Assembly: GCA_963682055.1 (NCBI GenBank)
Contig: OY821749.1
Location: forward strand, 25,799,631-25,863,630
Reading direction: 5' to 3'
DNA from: Primula veris
Taxonomy: Eukaryota; Streptophyta; Magnoliopsida; Ericales; Primulaceae
DNA: 64,000 bases
The position numbers and the translations under genes were made by a program. Shown here piece by piece: positions 36,801 to 47,900 of this stretch. The notes beneath the pieces are model-generated. The model saw only the letters and a list, made by a program, of their open reading frames with translations, was not told where the DNA came from and ran no database searches. Numbering within the stretch: position 1 is the first letter of the stretch; each line of letters begins with the position of its first letter.

Positions 36801-38641
36801 CAACAGGTTCAGCAAATATTTCATGTGTATCTCGCCTGAAACAGAAAGAACAATAATTATCAAAATAGTATTACCTTCCAAAAGTAGGCAATTGTCACAT
36901 TTAATTTATGAGTGTAAACTGCATTAAGTGCAACAATTTTGGTTAATAAAGCCAGGGATATGAGCAACAATTACCTTTGCAATACATCGAGGACAAGCTC
37001 AAGCAAGTGTTTGTCTGGCAAGCCTAACACGGTGATAACAGCCAATCAGTAAGGCATTTCCCTTAAAACTGTTATAGTAACTGAAGGATAAAATATACTA
37101 ACCATTATCAAGTGATTCCTTTTCTTTAGCCTCTGTAACCACCTCTTGATCTATTCGAGGAAACAACACAATTACTCAGAACCACTAAATACACAAACCG
37201 ATAACAGTCTAAAGGTCAAATTTTCAAGGACCTAAAATACTGAAAATTGGAAAATACGAATTACCACTGGTGCTTGAATCTTCTTTCTGGTTTTGGCTCT
37301 CTATATCCTGCACAGCATTTGAAGTACCAATAGCGGAAAGAAACGAAAAGAAAGAATAGTCAAAAAATGTAATTAACTCGCCGATGATTACCAACTCATT
37401 TATGGAATTGACCCAACTTGATATATTATTAAAACAACCACACTGCTCCTAATTTGAGCTAATTGATCCTAACTATTAGTGTTTTTATGTCCATAAAAAT
37501 ACATAGTACCGAAAATGTCAATTGTACCGTTACTACTGTACCAATCAACTTTAGTTCAATATGTAAGCAAACTTACCAATTCTTACAGAAAGGATCTCAA
37601 GGGAACATATCCATGAGGTCTAAACATTACTACCTTACGGGGTTTAAGAATAATGAAAACCTATGGTGGAATAACTATTAGTGTTTTTATGTCCATAAAA
37701 ATATATCAAGAAATTTGTGACAAATGGATTTTTGTTTGTGTTTTTAATTATCAGCGAACACACCTTTAGACAACAGACCTATACCAGAAAACTACAAATA
37801 TAATCTGTAAAACACTATCTCTAGCACAACGCATGTAAATAACATAAGAATTGAGACACCGCGTCTAAGATGGGTTAAAAATTAAAAAATATGACATTTT
37901 AAAATCACAAAAATAAGTACCTCTTCTTGGCGTCTTCGCTTAACCCCAGACGATCCTTCAAATCGTTCTTTTCCCATGTCCTTCTTTTTAGGAGTATTTT
38001 TATCATGTTGCTGATCTAAGGCAGAGATTCTTGGGCTTCTCCTTCTAAGCTCATTGCTCCAAATTGACCTCTCTACTATCTTCCTACATACCAACACAAA
38101 AAGACCCACATTACGTATATATACATGTTACACAATCGATCAAATTCAACAACTAAAACCATAAACTACTTAAAGAACCAATCTTTTAACCCAAAGAACT
38201 GGGGGAAAAAAAACATATATAAGTTGATTACCAGACCTAATATGAGGAAAACAAATGTTTACAATTTCAGTGTTTTAAAAAGCGCGGTTTGTAGTAGTAA
38301 AAAAATTTAAAAAAAGCTTAAAAAGCTTGCTTTTCCACTTTTTATGCGGCTAAAAGCTTACGCTTTTCTTGAAAAAACCCTTTAGCTATGATTTCGCTTT
38401 TCGCTTTTTGAAACACTGGCTTACATAGACATTTATAAGGTTAGAGAAATTTAGTCACGGTTCAAAAAGTTAAGTAAATGCAGATAGGTAGATCAATGCC
38501 TGTATATAAAGGTAAAAAATAAAATGTATGCCACAATCTCTCAAAAGAACAATTATTTGCCCACATAATTATAAAAAACAAGATTAAAAGTAATTAACAG
38601 GGCTAAAAAAAAAAAAGCAAGTTAAATGCTTACCTAGACAT
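33898..38641 (-). CDS. Bromodomain-containing protein, 11 coding exons
   Basis: Exons on the minus strand: 38634-38641, 37921-38083, 37265-37307, 37103-37150, 36975-37023, 36790-36835, 36612-36710, 35716-35784, 35291-35606, 35017-35153 and 33898-34545 (541 aa). Coding exon 1 is only 8 nt (ATGTCTAG) and joins to read MSRKIVERSIWS. Residues 1-57 are basic with KKK/KRRRQEE nuclear-signal-like runs. A bromodomain spans about 88-190: LPDKHLLELVLDVLQRRDTH, EVEDYYEIVKEPMDFGTMRA, HDVFLIPRNALHFNSTG. The acetyl-lysine-binding Asn is probably N166 of HFN. The C-terminal half is Ser/Asn-rich with no second domain that I recognise. It should bind acetylated histones in the nucleus; the complex is unknown. 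The short first exon also allows an alternative start at 38109 (MGLFVLV), which I think less likely. Confidence 0.88.
38268..38418. repeat. MITE-like element in bromodomain gene intron 1
   Basis: The ends CAGTGTTTTAAAAAGCG and CGCTTTTTGAAACACTG form a 17-bp terminal inverted repeat with one mismatch. The inside is full of AAGCTT/AAAAGC motifs. Length is about 151 bp, close to the element at 9740-9891, with related ends. No clear target duplication. Confidence 0.6.
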
Positions 38642-38961
38642 TTTACAAGGTTACAAAAATTAGTCACAATTCAAAGGTAGGAAAATGCAGGGGGATAAGA
38701 TGAATGTGTATTTATATACATAAATGTGTATAAGGATAAGCAAATGAGGCAAGAAATAAAAAGTGGTAAAAGCTTTAGAGACAAATATAGAAGAGGGGTA
38801 TTTCTAGAAATGGTAATGGTGTAAAGAAAATGCCAAATCTTTGCACATGAGGAAAAAATACCCATCTTGGTAATAGTTTATTTTATTTTATTTTTAAAAA
38901 ATGGGAGAGATTATGAATTGAGAAAGAGTGTGATAGGAGAAGAAAAAATATGCTACTACAA

Positions 38962-38962
<1 letters not shown>
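38642..38962. other. 5' flank of the bromodomain gene
   Basis: Probable 5' UTR and proximal promoter of the minus-strand bromodomain gene. No motif stands out. Confidence 0.4.
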
Positions 38963-39026
<64 letters not shown>

Positions 39027-39035
39027 GAGAGAGAG
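38963..39035. repeat. Long TA microsatellite with GA tail
   Basis: About 30 uninterrupted TA units (38963-39022) followed by a short GA run. It lies about 320 bp upstream of the bromodomain start codon. Confidence 0.95.
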
Positions 39036-40249
39036 TAGAAACTGAAGAAATGGTTATGAACAAAATTTGGCAAAAACAAAATAAAAGACAGCATTTTTTT
39101 TTTATTATAATAAAACACTTTCTTTAGCTTTCTATGTCTCAGAATATACTTCCTTTTTTCTTATCTAGGAATGTGAATTGTGAATAAATCTCTTAGTTTT
39201 AGGAATGAGTTTGTATGTTTATCTTTTTTTTTAAAAAAAAAATTTGAAAAATAAAATAAAAAGGTAAACCGTAAATCAGAATTACAGTTTGTAATTATAA
39301 TTTAGGATTTTGACGTGAAAACGAATTTTTTACAGTCGAAAAAATCATATTGTTTAGGAATATTAGCTACGGGGAGTAAAACTATCTCTACTAGATGGAT
39401 GTTTTTTTTATTATTATTATATTTCAAAAAACTAGAGAAACTACTTAATAATTTATTTTGGCATAAATTTTGATTATAGTTTTATATACTTTTGAGGTAA
39501 TCCACTTTTTAGGCGTCCTGGATTGAAAATTATAGTTTCTTTTGTTTATAAAATGAAATGTAGTCATAACTTTTCATACATTAAAAAAAAAACCTAAAGT
39601 TATTTGATTTCGAATTGTGCATAATCAATAAACCAACTTTCTGCTACAATCCGTAGTTAAATAAAAAAAAATTAGCCAAACACGGTAGAGTTCGATTTAT
39701 ATAATCGACATAGTGAAGAAGAGGAATGCAGCGTAGGTGAGTTTACAATCATCGGATATTGTTACAGTTAAAATATGAAATGTACTGTAGCAATATTTAA
39801 TGGCTGTGGGCTCTGAGTCACTCTGACTCAGAGTCACCTACGTACGCTGCTTCCGAATAAGAGTCTGAGAAAACAATTAAAGTGGGCTAATCAAGTTATG
39901 TTAGTCGTCCCTAATATATATTGAAACGTTGGCTAATTATTGATAAGAACCGTAAGACTGTAAGTATGTTCACATTGGAATTAATATGTCAAATCTGGTA
40001 AATTATAACGAAATAATTCTTAATACTCGTATTCATTACCTAGAGAAAATGAGCTATCCGTTTATGGAAAAATATATACCACTATCATTAGTTATGATCA
40101 CAATTGCACAATAATCCACTGTGGTGATATAAATTTTCAACCATTTTCTTATATATGTTGAGGGCGGATTTTTTTTATATAGTTCAAGGTTCTTCGAGCT
40201 ATTTTCCTTTTTAACTCGAGCAATGCATATGTTTAATTGTTAAAACAAG
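39036..40249. other. Intergenic left flank of the retrotransposon
   Basis: AT-rich, no gene recognised. A GAGTCACTCTGACTCAGAGTC palindrome-like cluster lies near 39810-39828. Confidence 0.4.
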
Positions 40250-40254
40250 TTTAT

Positions 40255-40954
40255 TGGCGAGCCTGATTTTCTTCCCAAGCTCGGCTTAATCAATTCGCGT
40301 CGGCTCCGATCTTTCACGGTATCCGGAGTAATATACGACGGCTAGGGTGACGGGGTGGCCTTCGTGCCTGCGCAAGAAACAAACAGGGGCCCGGGGTATG
40401 TACCGGGTTTTCCCTCTCCGACGATCAAGTCAGTATCGGTATTAACGGAAAGTAGGAATATAGTTAAGGGGGAGGGATCGGGCCGGTTACAAGCTGTCCT
40501 ATCGAGTCGTACAGACGGTGTTCAAGGGGGGATCCGGGTTGTGTAGGCTTTATCTCTCTTCTCCGTCTTTTCGCGTCCCCCTCTAAGTGGTATTAGTGGG
40601 GGTATTTATAGTGTGATCAGAGGCGTATTAGCCCTTGGATCACTGTACTGTGAGATGCTGATCCAACGGCGTCAGGTCATTTATGACTCTGACAAGGGTA
40701 CTATCCTCTTCCGGGGCCCACAGGGAGGTGGCCTGTGATTGGGTCACGTCGATGAAACGCCAGGAGGGTCCCCCAGGGGGGGGTCAGCAGCATTAATTGG
40801 GGAAGCGTACTCGACACGCTTCTTTGGGCCGGCCTAGCTTCACCCCGTTTGGTATTGAGCCGGAGTGATGATACATCCGCTGTATAGGGCTCCGGATGGT
40901 ATCTTTCTGTAGTGATATCGGTCCGGACGAGGGGACACTGACATTCCCTCGCCA
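40255..40954 (-). repeat. Left LTR (3' LTR of the element)
   Basis: 700 bp, TG...CA ended, matching the right LTR with one substitution seen. A TATAAATA box on the minus strand lies at 40603-40610. On the inner side, 40955-40970 reads CCGGACAGGGAGCTGT on the minus strand, a modest polypurine-tract candidate. Confidence 0.95.
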
Positions 40955-41111
40955 ACAGCTCCCTGTCCGGAGTCGTCGTTAGTGACAATGTCGGTGAGTA
41001 CCTTCCTCACTTTACGGGGGCTCCGGTCATTCTGTCTTCAAATTTGGCTGTCTAGAGGCACCTCGGCGTGACTCGTCTCTTGATACGTATTCAACCATAC
41101 ATGGATTTCTT

Positions 41112-41417
41112 ACACGTGGAGCATGCCAGTCTTGTAATTATGGGGCGCCGCCTCTGTCTTTTCAGTTTCTCCAATGCCATTAATGCTAAAACGGCTGAAG
41201 GGTGACACTTGGCAGACGACCTCTCCTCATTGTACACGTGGAGGGCGTGGGTTGAGTGGCGGTTGTCCTTTGTGGGAGTTCGTGCAATGAGCCGTCGCGT
41301 CTTTTCACCTTCTGGTAAGTGTCTTTTCACCTTCTGGTGGGGGTCTATAAATACCCTCAGTGAAAATCATTTTTCACTTTTTTTAACTTCTCTCTACAAG
41401 CCTCCACAGTATAAATA
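41112..41417 (+). promoter_or_regulatory. Promoter of the antisense gene inside the retrotransposon
   Basis: A TATAAATA box at 41346-41353 lies 122 bp before the ATG at 41475, with a second TATAAATA at 41410-41417. Two ACACGTGG motifs (41112-41119 and 41234-41241) have the ABRE/G-box core bound by plant bZIP and bHLH factors. A direct repeat of CTTTTCACCTTCTGGT lies between. This region is outside the LTR, so the plus-strand gene seems to have its own promoter. Function is inferred from motifs only. Confidence 0.6.
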
Positions 41418-41474
41418 CTCTCTCTCCTTCTTCTCCCTTAGCAAATTTCATCTTCGAATACTCAAAGCCAGAAA

Positions 41475-44149
41475 ATGGTTATTAAACACGGAGCCGGCAA
41501 GGGTCCGATGGTTGCCCCTACTCCTCAACGTTTGGCCGTGATGGCCAACGCGCTCCCATTCCGGGCCATGGTCCTCGACCCGTCCCTGAGCGTCGATAGC
41601 AACGACAGCAGTATCATGATACGGACTCATGGGTCCGATCTCGAAGAGTTCCGACAGCTCTGCGGGATCGGCGAAGGGTTCCGTCTTCGGAGGTGTCAGA
41701 ACTCCGACGAGGTGAACGGGATCGTAGCGGATCCGAAGAGCATGGTGACGCTCTCTCTCTCGTCCCTTCTGTACGGGGGCACTCACCTCCCAATCCCGGA
41801 GCTGCTGGCGGAGTTATGCGCCTGGACGCAAACTCTTCCTTGTCAGTGGCCTCTGCAAGCCCACCGGATCTGTGCCGGGATGGAGGCTCTAAACGAGCTG
41901 TTAGGCTCGACTCTACCGGAGCCATTGGGGCTAAGGGAGCTGCTCGCTTGTTACGAGTTCTTACAGAGCGAGCCTAGCTCCCAAGCCAAAAGCAGGCAGC
42001 CGTACCTGCGGTGTCGGTCACACAACCAGCTTATCTTGGGTAACTCCGATTCGAATCGGGGTTACACACAAGATGTGATCGTGGTGGAGGGTGACTGGCT
42101 CCACCGGGATGATTTGACCCTCCCAACCAGACCGGGGAGGGTCTTAAGCAACAAAGAGAACAAGGCCACTGTGGCCGCGAGTCTAAGGGGTCTCGGGGAC
42201 CCGAACGTGAGGTCCATAGAGTTGGCGTTGAACTGGTGGGGTCCGGATGGGACCGACGCAGGCGCTCGCGATGCGGAGCGTCTGTTACTCTGTAGCTCCC
42301 CTACCAGTTGTAAGGGGAATGAGTTCCTTTGGCCTCCTAGGACCTTCTGTCCAGTGGGGTACTCCCGGGAACGGTGGGAGAAAGAAAAGGGTTTTGAATC
42401 CACCCTCCCACCTAAGGCCATCAAAGAAGCTGAGGCCGAGGTCGAGGTTGTGACCGTGGCGAAGAAGGCCACGAAGCCGAAGTCAAGCGGCAGGGCGAAG
42501 GCCGTGGTGATTACCTCCTTTGCTCCTGCGTCGGCTGGGGTTATGTTTGAAACCCGGCCTGATGGTACCGTCCTCCATTATAGGGAGGGGGCGGACGGTA
42601 CCCGCAGCTATATCGACCAGCATGGGAAACCGTTGCTGGACGTTCCTCCCCTGAGCTCGAGGGCGCCGGATTCGACGGGCCTCTTTCGTCTGGAAGATAG
42701 CTCTCCTGAGGCCCCACCAACCGGGCCAGCCTTGGGCACCTCACGGACTATGGTGAGTTAGCTTTAACTTTACAGTTTTATACTTAGACAAATTTTGTGG
42801 TTTTTGCGAATTTTTCTAACTTCATTCTCTGTTTGGCCACTATAGGTGATCCGGTCTGACGAGGAGGAGGAGGAAGAGGTGGTTCCTGCTGAGGTTGGGG
42901 ATGAAGTCGAGGAGCCCGAGCCCGAGGTCGTTGAGAAAGAGGTCAATGAGGCCGTTAAGGAGGGGGCGGTCGAGGCAGAGGATGAAGAAGTGGTGGAGGT
43001 GGCCCCTGCTGATGCTAAGGCGAAGACCTTGGAGAGGTTGGGGGGCTTGGCGGGGCAATTGAGGCGTGAACGAGCCGCTAGAAAAGCCGAGCTTGCCGAG
43101 GCTGCCAAGAGAAAGAGGGAGGAGGCGAAGGCCCCCCGTGATGCGAAGAAGGCACGTACTGGGGAATCTGACCCACGGGAGGGCATCGTGACAATCCCGA
43201 AGCCTAGGGAGCCCGTGGTTGTAGATGAAGGGCGAGCGGTGTCAACCGCTCAGGCAAAGGGTCCGACGCCTAGCGCTTCAGGCTCAAGCTCAGGTTCTGG
43301 CTCCCCGTTTCCAAGGATGCCTATTCAGACTCCAGAGGAGGTCAAGGCGGCGACCGGGGTTCGGAGTATTATGGAGGGCCATCCCTCCGCTGGCCTGCTT
43401 GCTCTGGCCGCGCTTCAGCAGCAGACTGTCGAGGCCGACCAACGTGGTCGCGACCTTGCTTCCGCCATGGCGTCGGCCATGGCCATGATCCCGCAGGTAA
43501 AACGTTGTATTCGTTTACTTCTTAGTGATATTTGTTTCTTTTGTAAATTCTGCTAAGTATATCTCTTCTTTTGTAGGCCTATTTAACAATGAACCAGTAT
43601 GTCTACCAGCAAGGGCAACTGGTGAGGTCGTGGGCTTCGAAGGCCGAGGCCAGTGCTAAGCAGGCCGACGACGCTCTAAAGAAGGCGGAGGAGGCCCAAA
43701 TAAGGGCTGAGAGGGCCGAGGGCCTCGTCGAGTCCTTGGAAGCTCGGCGAGCTGAGGCCGCGAAGGCGAGTGCTGAGGCCGAAGAGCGTGAGCAAGCTGC
43801 GGTTACAGCTCTGAAGGAGGCTGAAGCGAGCTTGGCCGACAAGGTGAAAGCCGCAGTCGAAGCCACTGAGGCCGGAGTGGCCGAAAAAGTAAAGGCTGCG
43901 GTTCTAGCCGCCGAGGCGGAGATGAGCGCCGCCTTGGAGCTATCAACACAGAAGGACTTTAATTCCTTCTATGTTGATGGCTGGTCTGAGGCAGCAGCTT
44001 TTATGAGGGCGGGACCGGATCATCCGGTGTGGAACATAGAAAACATCTTGGTTCCCGTCCCCTCTGCTCCCATTCCCGAGGTGGTTCCCTTAACCCCTCG
44101 AGCCCTCTCCGAGGATGAAGCTGATGATGATGATGAGGGGGCTGCTTAG
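41475..44149 (+). CDS. Antisense extra gene of the retrotransposon (Tat aORF, Transposase_28-like), 3 exons
   Basis: Exons 41475-42752, 42846-43496 and 43577-44149 join in frame (833 aa). Donors GTGAGT and GTAAAA and acceptors TATAG and TTGTAG are clear, and each intron has in-frame stops. Residues about 40-260 (LYGGTHLPIPELLAELCAWT, CAGMEALNELLGSTLPEPLG, then an RPGR motif) resemble the plant 'putative gypsy type transposon' domain (PF04195 type). The middle is acidic with long Glu runs (about 430-490). The C-terminal part is Ala/Glu/Lys coiled coil (about 650-770), followed by FYVDGWSEAAAFM and an acidic end. Antisense ORFs at this place are known in the Tat lineage (for example gene 23 of maize Grande); their role is unknown. 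The frame is intact over 2.5 kb. Confidence 0.82.
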
Positions 44150-44399
44150 GGCTTTTTGTAGTTCTTTATTTTGTTTTCGATGTAATCTTTTTTCTGCACT
44201 TAGCTTGTAATAGCTTTTGATTAATGAAATGAGAAAACAATTTTGGACTTGTCTTTTATTCTTCTCTATTTCTTGTTTCTTGTTTTTAATTCCCGTTGTG
44301 ATTTATACCTCATATGCATGCTCCCAAATGAGGGGGCCCTTATGCTTCGGCATTGGGGCTCTCATTTTATATACATGATAAACCGAGTTGGCACGTGTA
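44150..44399 (+). other. Probable 3' UTR of the antisense gene
   Basis: After the stop codon, T-rich sequence with TGTAATAGCTTTTGATTAATG and an AATGAAAT signal-like motif (about 44223-44231) suggests polyadenylation in this interval. Confidence 0.45.
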
Positions 44400-44880
44400 G
44401 AAACACTTAGAGAATTTTAAATGAACTAAAAAATTCAAGTAAATATGAACCGGGGTGCCGTATAGGCTCGTGTTCTGAAACACATAGAAACACAGAAAAT
44501 TTAAATGAATTGAAAAATTCAAGTAAATGTGAACCGGGGTGCCGTATAGGCTCGTGTTCTGAAACACATAAAATTTAAATGAACTGAAAAATTCAAGTAA
44601 ATGTGAACCGGGGTGCCGTATAGGCTCGTGTTCTGAAACACATTGAAAATTTAAATGAACTGAAAAATTCAAGTAAATGTGAACCGGGGTGCCGTATAGG
44701 CTCGTGTTCTGAAACACATAAAATTTAAATGAACTGAAAAATTCAAGTAAATGTGAACCGGGGTGCCGTATAGGCTCGTGTTCTGAAACACATTGAAAAT
44801 TTAAATGAACTGAAAAATTCAAGTAAATGTGAACCGGGGTGCCGTATAGGCTCGTGTTCTGAAACACTTAAGAGAATTTA
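44400..44880. repeat. Tandem repeat between the two convergent retrotransposon genes
   Basis: Six copies of a unit carrying GAACCGGGGTGCCGTATAGG then CTCGTGTTCTGAAACAC begin at about 44447, 44531, 44605, 44681, 44755 and 44831. Spacings are 84, 74, 76, 74 and 76. The last four form two near-identical 150-bp dimers. Because 150 is a multiple of three, the minus strand has an accidental repetitive open frame (44367-44867). Tandem repeats next to the extra ORF are common in Tat elements. Confidence 0.92.
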
Positions 44881-44962
44881 TAACAACAGTTTTCATTTAT
44901 GAAGCCCATAGGCACAAATTTACATCACGTTCTTATTTACACAAAGACATAACGGCCGAGCC

Positions 44963-47900
44963 CTACTGGTAGTACTTCCTTAGATTGTTGACGTTCCAAG
45001 GTCGGTCTACCGGGACGTCGTTGGGAAGACGACCCAACAGGTAGGCCCCGTTCCCTACTGCACCGAGGATTCGATAGGGGCCTTCCCAATTGGGGCCTAG
45101 CTTGCCGTCGGACTGTACCCTGGTGTTGTTGTTTACTTTGCGTAGCACGAGGTCTTCGTCTTGGAAACGTCTGGCGTTCACTCTTTTGTTATAGGAACGT
45201 CCCAGTTCGTTTTTATACTCGGCGTTACGGATGGCCGCAACCTCTCTTCTTTCGTCGGCATAGTCTAGCTCGAGCCCCATCATCTTTTCGTTCAGCCCGT
45301 CTCCCACCATGTCCGTCCTTAGAGAAGGAAGCCCGATTTCTAACGGGATGATAGCTTCCATTCCGTAAGTGAGGCTATAGGGTGTCTGTTGAGTGCCCCG
45401 TCTTCTTGTCGTTCGGTAGGCCCATAGGACGTGATGCAGTTCTGCGGCCCATCGTCCTTTGGACTCGTCTAGCCTCTTCTTGATTCCGTCGAGCACGGTC
45501 TTGTTGGATACCTCGGCTTGTCCGTTGCATTGGGGGTACGACGGGGTCGAATAGTAGTTCTTGATGTGATACTTTGCATACATCGCTTTCAATTTGACCC
45601 CGGTGAACTGTCCCCCGTTGTCCGCGACGATCGAGTAGGGGATTCCGAATCTGGTGATCACGTCTCTCCAGAGGAAACGTATCACTTCGGCCTCTGTTAT
45701 TTTCGCTAAGGCCACGGCCTCCACCCACTTTGAGAAGTAATCGGTGACCATAAGGAGGAACTTCTTCCCCCCCGGGGCCACGGGGAATGGTCCGACGATG
45801 TCCATGCCCCATTGTGCAAAGGGCCAGGGCGAGGTCACGCTGCTCATTTTTTGCGCCGGGGCATGGGGTATGGGTGCGTACTTCTGACACTTCTCGCACT
45901 TGAGCACGAAAGCCTTAGCGTCTTTCTGCATGAGGGGCCACCAATATCCATGGGTTAAGGCTCGGTTGGCCAGCGATCTGCCCCCGGTATGGCTCCCACA
46001 CGTTCCTTCGTGAATTTCCTCCATGACCCTTACTACCACGTCGGGGTGGACGCAGAGTAAGTAGGGGCCAGAAAACGATCTTTTATAGAGCTTGTCGTTG
46101 GGAGCTATCCAGAATCCCGGTGCCGTTCTTCTTATTTTCTCGGCCTCTTTCTTATCATCTGGAAGATCACCGGAGCGATGGTATTCGATTATGGGGTCCA
46201 TCCAGCTCGGCTCCGGCGGAAGGTCAGTCACCATGTTAATTGTTGCCTTTGCCTCGATGCTAGGCGAAGGGACATATTCTATGGTGATGAGTCTCTCTTT
46301 CTTGTCGCTCATGACCGAGGCTAAGGTCGCTAGTGCATCGGCGTGGGTGTTCTCGTTTCTATTGATGTTGATGATTTCTTGGCATTCGAAGCTTTGGAGT
46401 ATTCCGGAAGCGATAGCCACGTAGCTGGCCATTCTGTCGTCCTTCGTCTGAAATTCACCATTGATCTGGCTGCTGACTAATTGAGAGTCCGTATGCACCA
46501 GTATTTTTTTGATTCCGAGGCTTCGGGCCATTTTTAAGCCGGCGATAACGGCCTCATATTCGGCCTCGTTATTGGTGGCTCTGAAGCCAAGTTGGATTGA
46601 CTTCTCGATCACATCCCCTTGTGGAGATCGGAGCACGACGCCGAGGCCGGACCCTTTCTTATTTGCGGCTCCATCCGCGTGCAAGGTCCAGGTCTCGGGG
46701 GCACAACCTGTGATGTCGGGGCATTGAGCCGTCCCAGTGAATTCTGCCACGAAGTCGGCCAGGGCCTGTCCCTTGACGGACGTTCGCGGCGCATAGCTGA
46801 TGTCGTAGGCGTTCAAGTGGCAGGCCCACTTCATCATTCGTCGAGAGAGATCCCCCTTTTGGAGTATTTCTCGCACAGGCTGGTCAGTATAGACCACAAT
46901 GCTGTGTGCAGAGAAATAGTGAGCAAGTTTTCGTGAGGCCACGACGAGGGCCAGGACGAGTTTTTCCAAGGGCATATACCTAGCCTCGGCATCGAGGAGA
47001 GTTTTGCTCACGTAATAGATAGGTCTTTGCTCCCGGTCGAGTTCCTTGATGAGAACGGCGCTGACGGCTATCTCGGACACGGCGAGGTATAGGGTAAGAA
47101 CGTCGCCTGGATCCGGCTTGGTTAGAAGGGGCGGACTTCCGAGGTAGTCCGCCAGCTCAGTGAACGCACGCCGGCACTCATCGGTCCATTCGAATTTTTT
47201 CTGAGCTTTCAAGGCCGTAAAGAACGGCTTGCATCGATCCCCGAACCGGGCAATAAATCGGTTGAGGGCGGCAGCCATGCCGGCTAGCTTTTGTATGTCC
47301 CTTCTCTTCTCAGGTGTTTTCAAATTCTTCAAGGCAGAGATCTGGGACGGGTTCGCTTCGATGCCGCGGTGGGTCACCATGAACCCCAGGAATTTGCCGG
47401 CGCCTACCCCGAAGGCACATTTAGAGGCGTTCAGCTTCAGGTCATGCCTTCGTATTGTCTCGAACACCTCTCTCAGGTCGGATAGGTGGTCCCCCTCCTG
47501 GGTACTTTTTATCACCATGTCGTCGATATAGACCTCCATGGTTCGGCCTATGTTCTTAGAGAATATCTTGGTGACCATTCTCTGATAGGTCGCCCCGGCG
47601 TTCTTGAGTCCGAAGGGCATCACTTTGTAGCAGTAATTTCCCCTTGGGGTGATGAAGGCAGTCTTTTCTTGGTCGGCCTCGGACATAGGTATTTGATGGT
47701 AGCCGGAGCAGGCATCCAGGAAGCTCATTCTGGCGGCCCCGGCCGTAGAGTCCACTATCTGATCGATTTTGGGCAAGGGGAAAGGATCCTTTGGGCAGGC
47801 CTTGTTGAGGCTCGTATAATCGATGCACACCCTCAACTTTCCGTTCTTTTTGGGGACCACTACGGGATTGGCGAGCCATCTGGGGTAATAAATCTCCCTG

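Noticed and set aside
38867..39127. Frames encoding IYIYIY runs on both strands
   Set aside because: Direct translation of the TA microsatellite.
40355..40546. 63-codon frame repeated in both LTRs
   Set aside because: It is identical in the two copies because the LTRs are; it runs antisense to LTR transcription and has no motif.
41448..43866. Minus-strand frames opposite the antisense gene
   Set aside because: Ser/Ala-rich low-complexity translations of the Glu/Lys/Ala-coding strand; not separate genes.
44367..44867. 166-codon minus-strand frame encoding a repetitive protein
   Set aside because: It comes from the 150-bp tandem dimer, which is a multiple of three and stays open by chance. 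It has no domain and lies between two converging genes.
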